Assembly (NCBI RefSeq): GCF_002901845.1
Contig: NZ_PPQE01000025.1
Coordinates: forward strand, 788,579 to 852,578
Source: Staphylococcus hominis subsp. hominis
GTDB lineage: Bacteria; Bacillota; Bacilli; Staphylococcales; Staphylococcaceae
Length of the DNA: 64,000 nt
Direction of reading: 5' to 3'
This document shows positions 1 through 7,725 of this stretch, one piece after another (position 1 is the stretch's first letter; each line of letters begins with the position of its first letter). The position numbers and the translations under genes were made by a program. The notes beneath the pieces were generated by a model. It did not search any database, was not told the origin of the DNA, and saw only the letters and a program-made list of their open reading frames with translations.

Positions 1-221
1 ACTAGTACTTCGATAAAAGGTGCACACTCTTTTTTGGAGGTTAACATATAAATGGAACCATATCTTTGTATTTCAAGACCTTTTGAATGATACGTCGAAA
101 TTAATTGATCAAGTTCATCTAAATCCATTTTTAAAATATCTGCAAGCTGACGTGCTTCCAGTCCTTCATCGCCTACAGTAAATAATAAGGACTCTATAAT
201 TCCAAGGTTATCCAATCGCAT
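1..221 (-). CDS. scpB: Segregation and condensation protein B, 5' part only
   Basis: ScpB is the winged-helix partner of ScpA; together they bind SMC and help compact and segregate the chromosome. Only the first 73 residues are present and the gene runs off the left edge. The visible N-terminus ([20 protein letters not shown]) followed by a helix-turn-helix pattern ([16 protein letters not shown]) fits the first ScpB winged helix. The ATG at 219-221 lies inside the final codons of scpA, giving a 14-base overlap, and is preceded by GAGGAG six bases away. The two genes are therefore probably translationally coupled. Confidence 0.93.
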   Translation of the reverse strand, partial: MRLDNLGIIESLLFTVGDEGLEARQLADILKMDLDELDQLISTYHSKGLEIQRYGSIYMLTSKKECAPFIEVL

Positions 222-939
222 AGTTCACTCCTCTAATGATATTGATGTCTTCAAAGTTATTTGACTGTTCTATATTAATAAGACCTGCTTTAGCCATTTC
301 TAATATTGCTAAGAAATGTGTAACGACTTTACTCACAGGTTCATTAAAGTTAAATAAACTAAAGAAGTTAAATGCTGTTTGTTTCTCTAAATGTTTAGCA
401 ACCACTTCAGTAGCTTGTTGAATTGTAAAAGTATCTTTTGAAATTTCAACTACTTTTGGCGTATTTAATGCTACTCTATTTTTTACTCTTTGGTATGCAA
501 CAATCAGTTGAGTCAAATCAATCGTTTGATTTTTGTCCCAATGCGTTTCTTTTTCCAAGTGAGATAAATCAGCTGGTGATTTAGTATAATATAATTCTCG
601 TTCTTTTTTTAATTCTGTTAATAGTAAAGAATATTCTTTATAATTTTGATATTCGATTAAACGACCTACAAGGTCCTCACGAGGATCTTCTTCTAAGTCA
701 TTTTCAGTTTCTTGTTGTGGCAATAATAATCTACTTTTTATCATTAATAATTCTGAAGCCATCACTAAATATTCACTTGCAATATTAATTTCAACTTCTT
801 TCATTGCATGAACATATTGCATATATTGTTCAGTTAAAGCTTTCATTGGTATATCATAAATATCTATTTCATATTTATGAATTAAATGAAGAAGTAAATC
901 TAATGGGCCATTAAAAGCATCTAATTTAACTTCGTACAT
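208..939 (-). CDS. scpA: Segregation and condensation protein A
   Basis: Kleisin subunit of the SMC-ScpAB condensin-like complex, acting on the nucleoid. The 243 residues begin [20 protein letters not shown], the family's signature N-terminus that binds SMC, with a charged middle (residues about 75-110) and a C-terminal winged helix ending [22 protein letters not shown]. Length is normal for staphylococcal ScpA. AAGGAAG precedes the ATG. It overlaps scpB by 14 bases and is divergent from the DUF309 gene, with 98 AT-rich bases between them holding both promoters. I could not settle on convincing -35/-10 pairs there. Confidence 0.96.
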   Translation of the reverse strand: MYEVKLDAFNGPLDLLLHLIHKYEIDIYDIPMKALTEQYMQYVHAMKEVEINIASEYLVMASELLMIKSRLLLPQQETENDLEEDPREDLVGRLIEYQNYKEYSLLLTELKKERELYYTKSPADLSHLEKETHWDKNQTIDLTQLIVAYQRVKNRVALNTPKVVEISKDTFTIQQATEVVAKHLEKQTAFNFFSLFNFNEPVSKVVTHFLAILEMAKAGLINIEQSNNFEDINIIRGVNYAIG

Positions 940-1037
940 AAATTAACTTCCTTGTATTATAAAATCTAAATTGTGCATAATTCACCTAAATATTATAGCA
1001 TGAATATATATTAGAATTAAATTAAGGGGGAGTATTC

Positions 1038-1541
1038 ATGAATAAAGCATTAAGTCAATTCTACTATCAATTTCATACACACCAACATTATTTTTTATGT
1101 CATGATATTTTAGAAGAATTATGGAAGTCTAACCCTAATTTTTCTAAGAAAGATGCTATAGTGAGTTTAATACTATTTTCAACTGCCATGTATCACTATA
1201 GACGATGTAATAAGTTAGGTGCATTAAAAAGCTTTAAAAAAGCGTTATATACATTTAAGCATGCAAAGGATAAGGATACACTAGGTTTAAAGGTCAATGA
1301 ATTTACTTTATTGATTCAAAATCAAATAGAAAAAGTGAAACATGATCAGACATTTCAACCAATACAGTTGCCAATTACATCTTCAATAGAAAGGGAACTT
1401 ATCAATTTATATCCTAATTATGAATATAAGAAACAAATTAACAATGATGACATGATTGTTAATTGTCATCGTCTAAGAGATAGAAGCGATATCATTGCAG
1501 CTAGAAAAAAAGCACTTAAAAATAAAAGAAAGAAAAGTTAA
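1038..1541 (+). CDS. DUF309 family protein
   Basis: A 167-residue soluble protein of the DUF309 family, whose function is unknown. The family signature is visible near the N-terminus: an H-x-x-L-E-E-x-W motif (HDILEELW, residues about 22-29) followed by a helical region with conserved HYRRCNKLGALKSFKKA. The tail is lysine-rich (ARKKALKNKRKKS). A strong AAGGGGGAG precedes the ATG. The gene lies between scpA (divergent) and xerD (convergent). The DNA for its lysine-rich tail also forms one arm of a 19-bp terminator stem. No function is assigned beyond the family name. Confidence 0.9.
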   Translation: MNKALSQFYYQFHTHQHYFLCHDILEELWKSNPNFSKKDAIVSLILFSTAMYHYRRCNKLGALKSFKKALYTFKHAKDKDTLGLKVNEFTLLIQNQIEKVKHDQTFQPIQLPITSSIERELINLYPNYEYKKQINNDDMIVNCHRLRDRSDIIAARKKALKNKRKKS

Positions 1542-1567
1542 ATAATTCACTTTTCTTTCTTTTATTT
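1520..1567. terminator. Bidirectional terminator between DUF309 gene and xerD
   Basis: Bases 1520-1538 and 1549-1567 form a perfect 19-bp inverted repeat around a 10-base loop. The left arm lies in the last codons of the DUF309 gene and the right arm touches the xerD stop codon. T-rich tracts follow on both strands, so it can end both convergent transcripts. The stem is very AT-rich, so its strength is uncertain. Confidence 0.7.
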
Positions 1568-2454
1568 TAAGCTCTAGGATGAAATTGATTATACATTTGT
1601 CTTATTTGGGATTTAGACACATGTGTATAAAGTTGTGTCGTTGAAATATCTGAATGACCAAGCATTTCTTGAACTGCTCTTAGATCTGCCCCATTTTCTA
1701 AAAGATGTGTAGCAAATGAATGTCTCAACGTATGAGGGGTTAAAGTTTTATTAATATTGGCCTTCAAACCATATTGTTTAATCATTTTCCATATTCCTTG
1801 TCTAGTTAAAGGTCTACCGTGCATATTTAAAAATAATACATTCGTAATAGTCTTTTTCAAAAGTTGAGGACGTACCTTTTCTAAATACGTATCTAGAAAT
1901 TCAATCACAGTGTCTCCTAATGGTATAATTCGTTCTTTATTACCTTTACCAAATACTCTAACAAATCCCATAATAAGATTGATATCCTCAATATTAATTT
2001 GTATCAGTTCCGAAACACGCATGCCAGTCGCATATAATAATTCTAATATTGTACGATCACGATACCCATTTTTCTTATTTAAGTCCGGTGTTTCTAAAAG
2101 TTGAAGTACTTCCTCAACTTCTAAAACATCGGGTAACTTCTTCTCATATTTCGGAGTTTCAATTAAGACTGTTGGATCTTTAGCGGCATATTTTTCTCTA
2201 AGTGCAAATTGATGAAAATTGCGAATTGTAGAGATAAAACGCGCCATTGATTTAGCTGAAGCACCTTGGTCTATTAAATATCCTAAGCATTCTTGTATGA
2301 CTTGGCGATCAATAAAATCGATATGAGCAATTTTATGTTCTTTCATGTACTCTTCATATTTAGCTAAATCGCGTCGATATGCGCCGATAGTATTGTCACT
2401 CAATCCCTTTTCAATTTGAATAAATTTTAAGAATTCTTCAATAATCGTATTCAT
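1567..2454 (-). CDS. xerD: Tyrosine recombinase XerD
   Basis: Site-specific tyrosine recombinase that works with XerC at dif to resolve chromosome dimers. The 295-residue product has an N-terminal SAM-like DNA-binding domain (about 1-85) and a C-terminal catalytic domain with all key residues: R146, K170, H241, R244 (HTLRHSFATHLLE), H267 and the nucleophile Y276. The start chosen is the ATG at 2452-2454 behind AGAGGTG. A longer frame upstream would run through the fur terminator and has no ribosome binding site. It lies downstream of fur, which has its own terminator. Confidence 0.96.
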   Translation of the reverse strand: MNTIIEEFLKFIQIEKGLSDNTIGAYRRDLAKYEEYMKEHKIAHIDFIDRQVIQECLGYLIDQGASAKSMARFISTIRNFHQFALREKYAAKDPTVLIETPKYEKKLPDVLEVEEVLQLLETPDLNKKNGYRDRTILELLYATGMRVSELIQINIEDINLIMGFVRVFGKGNKERIIPLGDTVIEFLDTYLEKVRPQLLKKTITNVLFLNMHGRPLTRQGIWKMIKQYGLKANINKTLTPHTLRHSFATHLLENGADLRAVQEMLGHSDISTTQLYTHVSKSQIRQMYNQFHPRA

Positions 2455-2473
2455 ATTACACCTCTGTTTATAT

Positions 2474-2522
2474 AAAAAAGGTATGAAATAGAATTCAAAG
2501 TTGATTCTTAATTTCACACCTT
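2474..2522 (-). terminator. Intrinsic terminator of fur, just upstream of xerD
   Basis: On the minus strand a 12-bp stem (AAGGTGTGAAAT with ATTTCATACCTT, arms at 2511-2522 and 2478-2489, one G-T pair) is extended inward by a shorter pairing and followed directly by a run of T. It ends about 20 bases before the xerD start codon, so it separates fur from xerD or attenuates read-through into xerD. Confidence 0.7.
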
Positions 2523-2621
2523 CTATCGATTAATTATTACATATCACTTTTTTTTATCTTGAAAAGCTCTTCTAGGCATTTGCATATAAAGTTGATACAA
2601 CACTTTATTAGGTTTAACTTA

Positions 2622-3068
2622 TTATTTACCTTTAGCTTGACATTCTGAACATATACCGTGAAATGTTAAGCGATGATCCAAAATTTTAAATTGATATTCT
2701 GATTCAACACGTTCTTCCACTTTTGGTAATAAATCTTCATGAATTTCCTCTACCTTACCACATTCCATACAAACTAAGTGATGATGAAAATGTTTAGCAC
2801 CTTCTTTTCTCAAATCAAATCGTGCTACGCCATCACCAAAATTAATTTTATCTACTACTTTTAATTCAGCAAGTAGTTCTAAAGTTCGATAAACAGTAGC
2901 TAAACCTATTTCAGGTGCTTTATCTTTTACCTTTAAATATACGTCTTCAGCACTTAGATGATCTTTTTCATTTTCAATTAACACACGAACTGTTGCTTCG
3001 CGTTGAGGCGTTAATTTGTAAGAAGATTGCTGTAATTGTTGTTTTACTCTATTTAGACGTTCTTCCAC
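2622..3068 (-). CDS. fur: Ferric uptake regulator Fur
   Basis: Iron-dependent repressor of iron-acquisition genes. The 148-residue protein has the Fur winged helix (TPQREATVRVLIENEKDHLSA..., about 20-80) and a dimerisation/metal domain with HFHHHLVCMECG and a C-terminal GICSECQ, i.e. two CxxC pairs for structural zinc. It resembles S. aureus Fur over its whole length. No ATG is usable. I chose the GTG at 3066-3068, ten bases after AGGAG, which gives the family length; an in-frame TTG at 3084-3086 would overlap its own ribosome binding site. A PerR-type box lies just upstream. The second Fur-family gene near 49.4 kb is Zur. Confidence 0.93.
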   Translation of the reverse strand: MEERLNRVKQQLQQSSYKLTPQREATVRVLIENEKDHLSAEDVYLKVKDKAPEIGLATVYRTLELLAELKVVDKINFGDGVARFDLRKEGAKHFHHHLVCMECGKVEEIHEDLLPKVEERVESEYQFKILDHRLTFHGICSECQAKGK

Positions 3069-3090
3069 GGGAGCATCACTCCTCAATTAA

Positions 3091-3105
3091 TTATAATCAT
3101 TTTAA
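3091..3105 (-). promoter_or_regulatory. PerR box upstream of fur
   Basis: The 15 bases TTATAATCATTTTAA (plus-strand reading) match the PerR consensus TTATAATNATTATAA at all specified positions but one. The site lies 23-37 bases upstream of the fur start and overlaps a perfect minus-strand TATAAT (3090-3095). PerR control of fur is known in S. aureus. Binding here is inferred. Confidence 0.65.
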
Positions 3106-3168
3106 ATTAAATTATTTCAATTAATAAATTACCAATAAATTTAGTAAAAATCAAGTAGTTATCACGTC

Positions 3169-3711
3169 TTATTTAGAATGATTATAATTTAATAATACAT
3201 ATTGTAAAGCAATCATTGTTTTCGCATCTTCAATTTCATGATTTTCTAAAAGTGCATGGATATCATCTAAGTGTATTTTATGCAATTCTACAAATTCGTC
3301 ATCATCCAGATTCAATTCTCCTTCACTTAAATTATCAGTAAAATAAATGGTTAGTTTCTCATTTGAAAATCCTGGAGAACCATACATATGAGTGATGAAT
3401 GTTAGATGATTAGCTTTGTAGCCAGTTTCTTCTTCTAATTCGCGTTTAGCTGCTTCTTCTCTTTCTTCATCTTCTTCTAGTTTACCTGCTGGAATTTCTA
3501 ACAAGGGTTTTTCAATAGGTTTACGATATTGTTTAACCAATAATACTTCTTTTTCTGGAGTAATAGCGCAAATTGCCACAGCACCATTATGCTTGATAAT
3601 TTCTCTCTTGGAAGTTTTCCCGTCTGGTAACTCCACATCGTGTAGTTCTAGATCGATAATTTTACCATTATAAATGACTGTTCTATCAAAAGTTTTTTCA
3701 TTAAAGTCCAT
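3169..3711 (-). CDS. nudF: Nudix ADP-ribose pyrophosphatase
   Basis: Nudix hydrolase of the ADP-ribose pyrophosphatase group, splitting ADP-ribose into AMP and ribose 5-phosphate. The 180-residue protein carries the Nudix box as GKLEEDEEREEAAKRELEEE followed by TGY, i.e. G-x5-E-x7-R-E-x2-E-E-x-G, near the middle, and the upstream IPAG typical of this subgroup. I chose the ATG at 3709-3711, which has AAGGG eleven bases away. An ATG seven codons earlier has no ribosome binding site. It lies about 100 bases upstream of fur on the same strand and is divergent from the aldo/keto reductase gene. Substrate is inferred from family. Confidence 0.88.
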   Translation of the reverse strand: MDFNEKTFDRTVIYNGKIIDLELHDVELPDGKTSKREIIKHNGAVAICAITPEKEVLLVKQYRKPIEKPLLEIPAGKLEEDEEREEAAKRELEEETGYKANHLTFITHMYGSPGFSNEKLTIYFTDNLSEGELNLDDDEFVELHKIHLDDIHALLENHEIEDAKTMIALQYVLLNYNHSK

Positions 3712-3744
3712 TATATCCACGTCCCTTTTCATTAAGTTAATAAA

Positions 3745-3772
3745 TTGATAAGATAAATGCGTTAACTAAAGT
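3745..3772 (+). promoter_or_regulatory. Candidate promoter of aldo/keto reductase gene
   Basis: TTGATA (3745-3750), a 16-base spacer and TAAAGT (3767-3772) lie 20 bases before the start codon. The -10 element is weak, so this is only a candidate. Confidence 0.3.
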
Positions 3773-3792
3773 GTATCGGAAGGAGATTGTTC

Positions 3793-4701
3793 ATGCAAAA
3801 AAATATATTAAAAAGTGGCATTGAAATTTCGGAACTAGGTTTAGGGTGTATGAGTTTAGGCACAGAATACCATCACGCAGAGGAAATCATTGAGTGTGCA
3901 ATTGAAAATGGTATCACATATTTTGATACCGCAGATATTTATGATAGAGGTGTCAATGAAGACATTGTTGGAAAGTCTTTAAAGAAATATCAAAATAGAG
4001 ATGATATTGTTATAGGAACAAAAGTAGGAAATAGACCGCTTAATGATGGTAGTACTACTTGGGATCCTTCAAAAAAATATATTAAAGAAAGTGTTAAAAG
4101 TTCTTTAAAACGTTTAGGTTTAGAACAGTTAGATCTTTATCAACTTCACGGTGGTACAATTGATGATCCCCTAGATGAGACGATTAGTGCATTCGATGAA
4201 CTGAAAAAAGAAGGTGTAATCAAAGCTTATGGAATTTCTTCTATTAGACCTAACGTGATTGAGTATTATTTAAAACATAGTCAAATAGAAACGATTATGT
4301 CTCAATTTAATCTTATTGATAATCGTCCAGAACGTCTTTTGAATCACATTCATTCTCATGGTGTAAAAGTTTTAGCACGTGGTCCCGTGTTTAAAGGGTT
4401 ACTTACTTCAAATAGTGTTAATGTACTTGATCAGAAATTCTCAGATGGTATTTTTGACTATAATTATCATGAATTAGGAGAAACGATTGCTTCTGTTAAG
4501 GAAGTTGAAAGTAATTTAAGTGCTTTATCATTCGAATATTTAAAATCCCATGATGCATTAGGATCTATTATTGTTGGTGCAAGTTCTGTTTCACAATTAA
4601 AAGATAATATTACTAATTTTAATAAAACAGTAAGTTTGGATCAAATTAAATCTGCACGTCACCGCGTGAAAGATTTAGAATATACTCAGCATCTTGAGTA
4701 A
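3793..4701 (+). CDS. Aldo/keto reductase family oxidoreductase
   Basis: NAD(P)H-dependent reductase with a TIM-barrel fold. The 302 residues include the catalytic tetrad D45, Y50, K77 and H119 (FDTADIY, GTKVG, YQLHGG) and a C-terminal cofactor-binding stretch IIVGASSVSQLKDN. The start is the ATG at 3793 with AGGAG seven bases upstream; an in-frame TTG two codons earlier sits too close to that site. It is monocistronic, with its own terminator. The substrate cannot be told from sequence; it resembles the YqkF/IolS-type bacterial reductases. Confidence 0.9.
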   Translation: MQKNILKSGIEISELGLGCMSLGTEYHHAEEIIECAIENGITYFDTADIYDRGVNEDIVGKSLKKYQNRDDIVIGTKVGNRPLNDGSTTWDPSKKYIKESVKSSLKRLGLEQLDLYQLHGGTIDDPLDETISAFDELKKEGVIKAYGISSIRPNVIEYYLKHSQIETIMSQFNLIDNRPERLLNHIHSHGVKVLARGPVFKGLLTSNSVNVLDQKFSDGIFDYNYHELGETIASVKEVESNLSALSFEYLKSHDALGSIIVGASSVSQLKDNITNFNKTVSLDQIKSARHRVKDLEYTQHLE

Positions 4702-4759
4702 TTAATTAATAAATTCTTATAAACAATCGTTGATGTAAAGTACAAGTGATGAAGTATCT

Positions 4760-4784
4760 ATGATGAATGCTTCATCATTTTTTT
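4760..4784 (+). terminator. Terminator of aldo/keto reductase gene
   Basis: An 8-bp stem (ATGATGAA / TTCATCAT) with a 3-base loop, followed by seven T residues, 59 bases after the stop codon. Confidence 0.75.
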
Positions 4785-4792
4785 AGGTTAAA

Positions 4793-5551
4793 TTATATTT
4801 TATTTTTAAACAATGAAGTAAAATATTTTTCAATTTTTCTAGGAGCTAATTGGTAAAGTTTTAATAGTGGATTCATCCATAGCGGCTTGTTAATTTCTAC
4901 TTTACGAGTGATGATACCTTTAACGATATCTTCTGCGAGTATTTTAGGATCTATCATTAGTGATGCATATTTATTAGCGTACTTCAATGATGGATCTGCT
5001 TTTTTGTGAAATGGTGTATTAATGGGACCTGGATTAACAGTCATAACATGAAAGCCTTGCTCCTCAATTCTTAGAGCATTTAATACGCCATTTAAAGCAG
5101 CTTTAGATGAGCCATAAAATGCAGCGTTCGCTTGCGTTACAAATGCTGCCTGACTTGAAATAGCCACTATAGAAGCATTCATTGTTAAATATGGTTTAAC
5201 AGTTTTAAATAATGTAATAAAACCAAGCACATTCACATCATAAGTCTCCAAGGTTTCTTCTAACGAATGAGATTGTATTGATTTAAAAAAGCCTAAACCT
5301 GCACTATAAATAATTCCGTCAATCGGATAACAAAGGGATTTAGAAATAGTATCTATTTGTGAAGTATCTTGTAAATTACATTTAATCATTGAAACACGAT
5401 GTTTGTACGGATTAAAATTAATATTTTCGAATTTCTCCGTACTACGAACAATGAGGGTAATATATGCACCTTTTTTTAATAATTTTTTCGTTATTTCTAA
5501 ACCTAAGCCACTAGTTCCTCCAGTTACGATGAAATGTTTACCTACAATCAC
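4793..5551 (-). CDS. Short-chain dehydrogenase/reductase
   Basis: Classical SDR oxidoreductase with an N-terminal Rossmann fold: the cofactor motif TGGTSGLG is at residues about 11-18, and the catalytic Ser (IVAISSQAAF) and Y-x-x-x-K (YGSSK) follow, with NPGPINTPF after them. The start is taken as the GTG at 5549-5551, ten bases after AGGAG, giving 252 residues. An upstream TTG would precede that site. The C-terminus is basic and hydrophobic (LYQLAPRKIEKYFTSLFKN). The substrate is unknown. It is divergent from proC, but nothing ties it to proline synthesis. Confidence 0.88.
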   Translation of the reverse strand: MIVGKHFIVTGGTSGLGLEITKKLLKKGAYITLIVRSTEKFENINFNPYKHRVSMIKCNLQDTSQIDTISKSLCYPIDGIIYSAGLGFFKSIQSHSLEETLETYDVNVLGFITLFKTVKPYLTMNASIVAISSQAAFVTQANAAFYGSSKAALNGVLNALRIEEQGFHVMTVNPGPINTPFHKKADPSLKYANKYASLMIDPKILAEDIVKGIITRKVEINKPLWMNPLLKLYQLAPRKIEKYFTSLFKNKI

Positions 5552-5588
5552 TGATGAGTCTCTCCTATCTAACAAGTATAGTTAATTT

Positions 5589-5619
5589 TTGATAATAATT
5601 ATAATGAATATGTTACTAT
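5589..5619 (+). promoter_or_regulatory. Candidate extended -10 promoter of proC
   Basis: TTGATA (5589-5594) and an extended -10 TG-T-TACTAT (5611-5619) with a 19-base spacer. The long spacer is partly offset by the TG element. Confidence 0.4.
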
Positions 5620-5655
5620 AGTTTTATCAATTAAGGGTAAGGATGGTGCTATTTT

Positions 5656-6471
5656 ATGAAGTTAGTATTTTATGGCGCTGGTAACATGGCACAAGCCATT
5701 TTTAAAGGAATTATTGATTCTAAAATATTAAATCATAACGATATTTATTTAACAAATAAATCAAATGAGAATACTTTAAAATTATTTGCGAAAGAATTAG
5801 GAGTAAAATACAGTTACGATGATGCATTTTTATTAAAAGATGCAGATTATGTTTTTTTAGGTACTAAACCTCATGATTTTGAAACGGTCGCATCACGTAT
5901 TAAATCACATATACAATCAGACCATCGTTTTATATCTATTATGGCTGGTTTATCGATAAATTATATCCGAGAAAAGTTAGAAACGAATAATCCTGTTGCT
6001 AGAATTATGCCTAATACAAATGCACAGGTAGGTCATTCAGTGACAGGTATTAGTTTTTCTGGTAATTTCGATCCTCATTCTAAAGATGAAGTAACAGAAT
6101 TAATTAGTGCTTTTGGCTCAGTTATTGAAGTTGACGAAGAATATTTACATCAAGTGACGGCTATTACAGGAAGCGGACCAGCTTTTTTATATCACGTATT
6201 TGAACAATATGTTAAAGCAGGAACATCATTAGGTCTTGAAAAGAAACAAGTTGAAGAATCCATTAAGAATCTCATTATTGGAACAAGTAAGATGATTGAA
6301 CGATCGGATTTAAGTATGGAACAACTTAGAAAAAATATTACCTCTAAAGGTGGTACAACACAAGCTGGATTAAATGAACTTGATCGACATGATATTGAGA
6401 GTATTTTTAAAGCCTGTCTAGACGCGGCAGTTGATAGAAGTATTGCCCTTTCTAAAAGTGAAGATGAGTAA
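5656..6471 (+). CDS. proC: Pyrroline-5-carboxylate reductase
   Basis: Last step of proline synthesis: NAD(P)H reduction of 1-pyrroline-5-carboxylate to proline. The 271-residue protein has the N-terminal dinucleotide motif GAGNMAQA and the C-terminal dimerisation domain with the family pattern (TAITGSGPAFLYHV and SKGGTTQAGL). Length equals that of staphylococcal ProC. The ATG at 5656 is preceded by AAGGA at a somewhat long distance of twelve bases. It is a single-gene unit ended by a strong bidirectional terminator shared with rnz. Confidence 0.95.
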   Translation: MKLVFYGAGNMAQAIFKGIIDSKILNHNDIYLTNKSNENTLKLFAKELGVKYSYDDAFLLKDADYVFLGTKPHDFETVASRIKSHIQSDHRFISIMAGLSINYIREKLETNNPVARIMPNTNAQVGHSVTGISFSGNFDPHSKDEVTELISAFGSVIEVDEEYLHQVTAITGSGPAFLYHVFEQYVKAGTSLGLEKKQVEESIKNLIIGTSKMIERSDLSMEQLRKNITSKGGTTQAGLNELDRHDIESIFKACLDAAVDRSIALSKSEDE

Positions 6472-6474
6472 TAA

Positions 6475-6521
6475 AAAAAGCTATAACGAAAATTAAGTCA
6501 TACATATCGTTATAGCTTTTT
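6475..6521. terminator. Bidirectional terminator between proC and rnz
   Basis: A 14-15 bp stem (AAAAAGCTATAACGA / TCGTTATAGCTTTTT) with a 17-base loop, flanked by A and T runs, serves the convergent proC and rnz genes. Confidence 0.85.
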
Positions 6522-6559
6522 ATGAGTTTTTACGTATCATTATAAAACGCTAATATTAT

Positions 6560-7480
6560 TTAAAATTTGAATGTATCGAAGTCTTTAACAAACTCAAAGT
6601 TTGGTGTATCTTTCATTTCTTTTAATGCACGGTTTATCTCTTCTATATCTTCTAAATTATATCGATTACTTAGGTGGGTAATAAAACTTTTCTTCACATT
6701 AGACTGATGAATTAACCTAAATACATCATCAATGTGACTATGATGATAGTTATTTGCTAAAATTTTGTCACCTTCAATATATGTTGCTTCATGAATCATA
6801 ATATCCGCATTTTCTGCAAGTATATATTCGTTGTCACACGGTTTCGTATCTCCAAAAATAGTAACAATAGGTCCTGGTTTGGCTGGACCTTTAAAGTCTT
6901 TAGAAAGATAAATTTGATTATTATATTCAAAAGTATCAAACATTTTTACTTCTTGATATTTAGGACCCGGTTCTAGTCCAATTGCCTTTAATGCAGTTAC
7001 ATCAATTGTACCTGGTGTTGTAGGAGCCTCAATTCGATAACCATATGAAGGTATACCATGATTTAATAACCTTGATGAAACTGTAAAGCCATGATGATGA
7101 TATGTAAAATTATTATCAATTTCAATATATGTAATAGGATAGTTTAAATGAGATTCAGATAATTTCAAAGCAGTTTCAATAAATTGTTGTAAACCTGTTG
7201 GCCCTATTAACGTCAATGGCTTATCTTCTCCACCTTGGAATGAACGACTTGTTAATAATCCAGGTAATCCAAAAATGTGGTCGCCATGCATATGCGTAAT
7301 AAAAATATGATCAACTTTGCCTAATTTTATTGAGTGATGCAAAATTTGATGTTGAGTCCCCTCTCCTACATCGAATAACCATACTGAATTTGAATAAGGT
7401 TCTAAATTTAAAGCAATCGCTTGAGTATTACGATCTTTAGTAGGTAAACCCGCACTCGTTCCAAAAAATGTAACTTCCAT
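6560..7480 (-). CDS. rnz: Ribonuclease Z (tRNA 3' endonuclease)
   Basis: Metallo-beta-lactamase-fold endonuclease that cuts tRNA precursors lacking an encoded CCA just after the discriminator base. The 306 residues contain the zinc motif THMHGDH (H-x-H-x-D-H, about 60-67), the family region [12 protein letters not shown], and the later ligands FGDT and HEATY...SHSH-type histidines. The start at 7478-7480 is preceded by AGGAGG, an ideal ribosome binding site. Upstream in-frame codons overlap that site and are ignored. It is divergent from zwf. Confidence 0.95.
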   Translation of the reverse strand: MEVTFFGTSAGLPTKDRNTQAIALNLEPYSNSVWLFDVGEGTQHQILHHSIKLGKVDHIFITHMHGDHIFGLPGLLTSRSFQGGEDKPLTLIGPTGLQQFIETALKLSESHLNYPITYIEIDNNFTYHHHGFTVSSRLLNHGIPSYGYRIEAPTTPGTIDVTALKAIGLEPGPKYQEVKMFDTFEYNNQIYLSKDFKGPAKPGPIVTIFGDTKPCDNEYILAENADIMIHEATYIEGDKILANNYHHSHIDDVFRLIHQSNVKKSFITHLSNRYNLEDIEEINRALKEMKDTPNFEFVKDFDTFKF

Positions 7481-7624
7481 GCATTTGCCTCCTCTTTCTT
7501 CAATAATATATTTTATCATACGTCTATAAGTTTGTTATCATATGAAATAAAATAAATGAATTTATCAGAATTTAGGGTATAATGTAACTTATAAAAAATA
7601 AATTGTATGTTATTTAGTTTAATG

Positions 7625-7643
7625 TTGTAAATATTATCAACAA
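7625..7643. promoter_or_regulatory. Imperfect palindrome upstream of zwf (possible operator)
   Basis: TTGTAAATATTATCAACAA reads nearly the same on both strands (TTGT/ACAA arms plus an ATA/TAT core). It lies about 40 bases upstream of a perfect TATAAT (7682-7687) that could serve zwf. No known operator consensus fits well. It resembles a degenerate Rex-like TTGTnn...ACAA site only loosely. Confidence 0.25.
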
Positions 7644-7725
7644 TTTTAGGCAAAAACATATCAAGAAAAACAGTTTTAATTTATAATGAATTAATCATAG
7701 CAATTAAAGAATTGAGGTTTTGAAT

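Noticed and set aside
7624..7644. Rex operator before zwf
   Set aside because: The TTGT/ACAA ends fit but the inner GAA/TTC bases of the Rex site do not.
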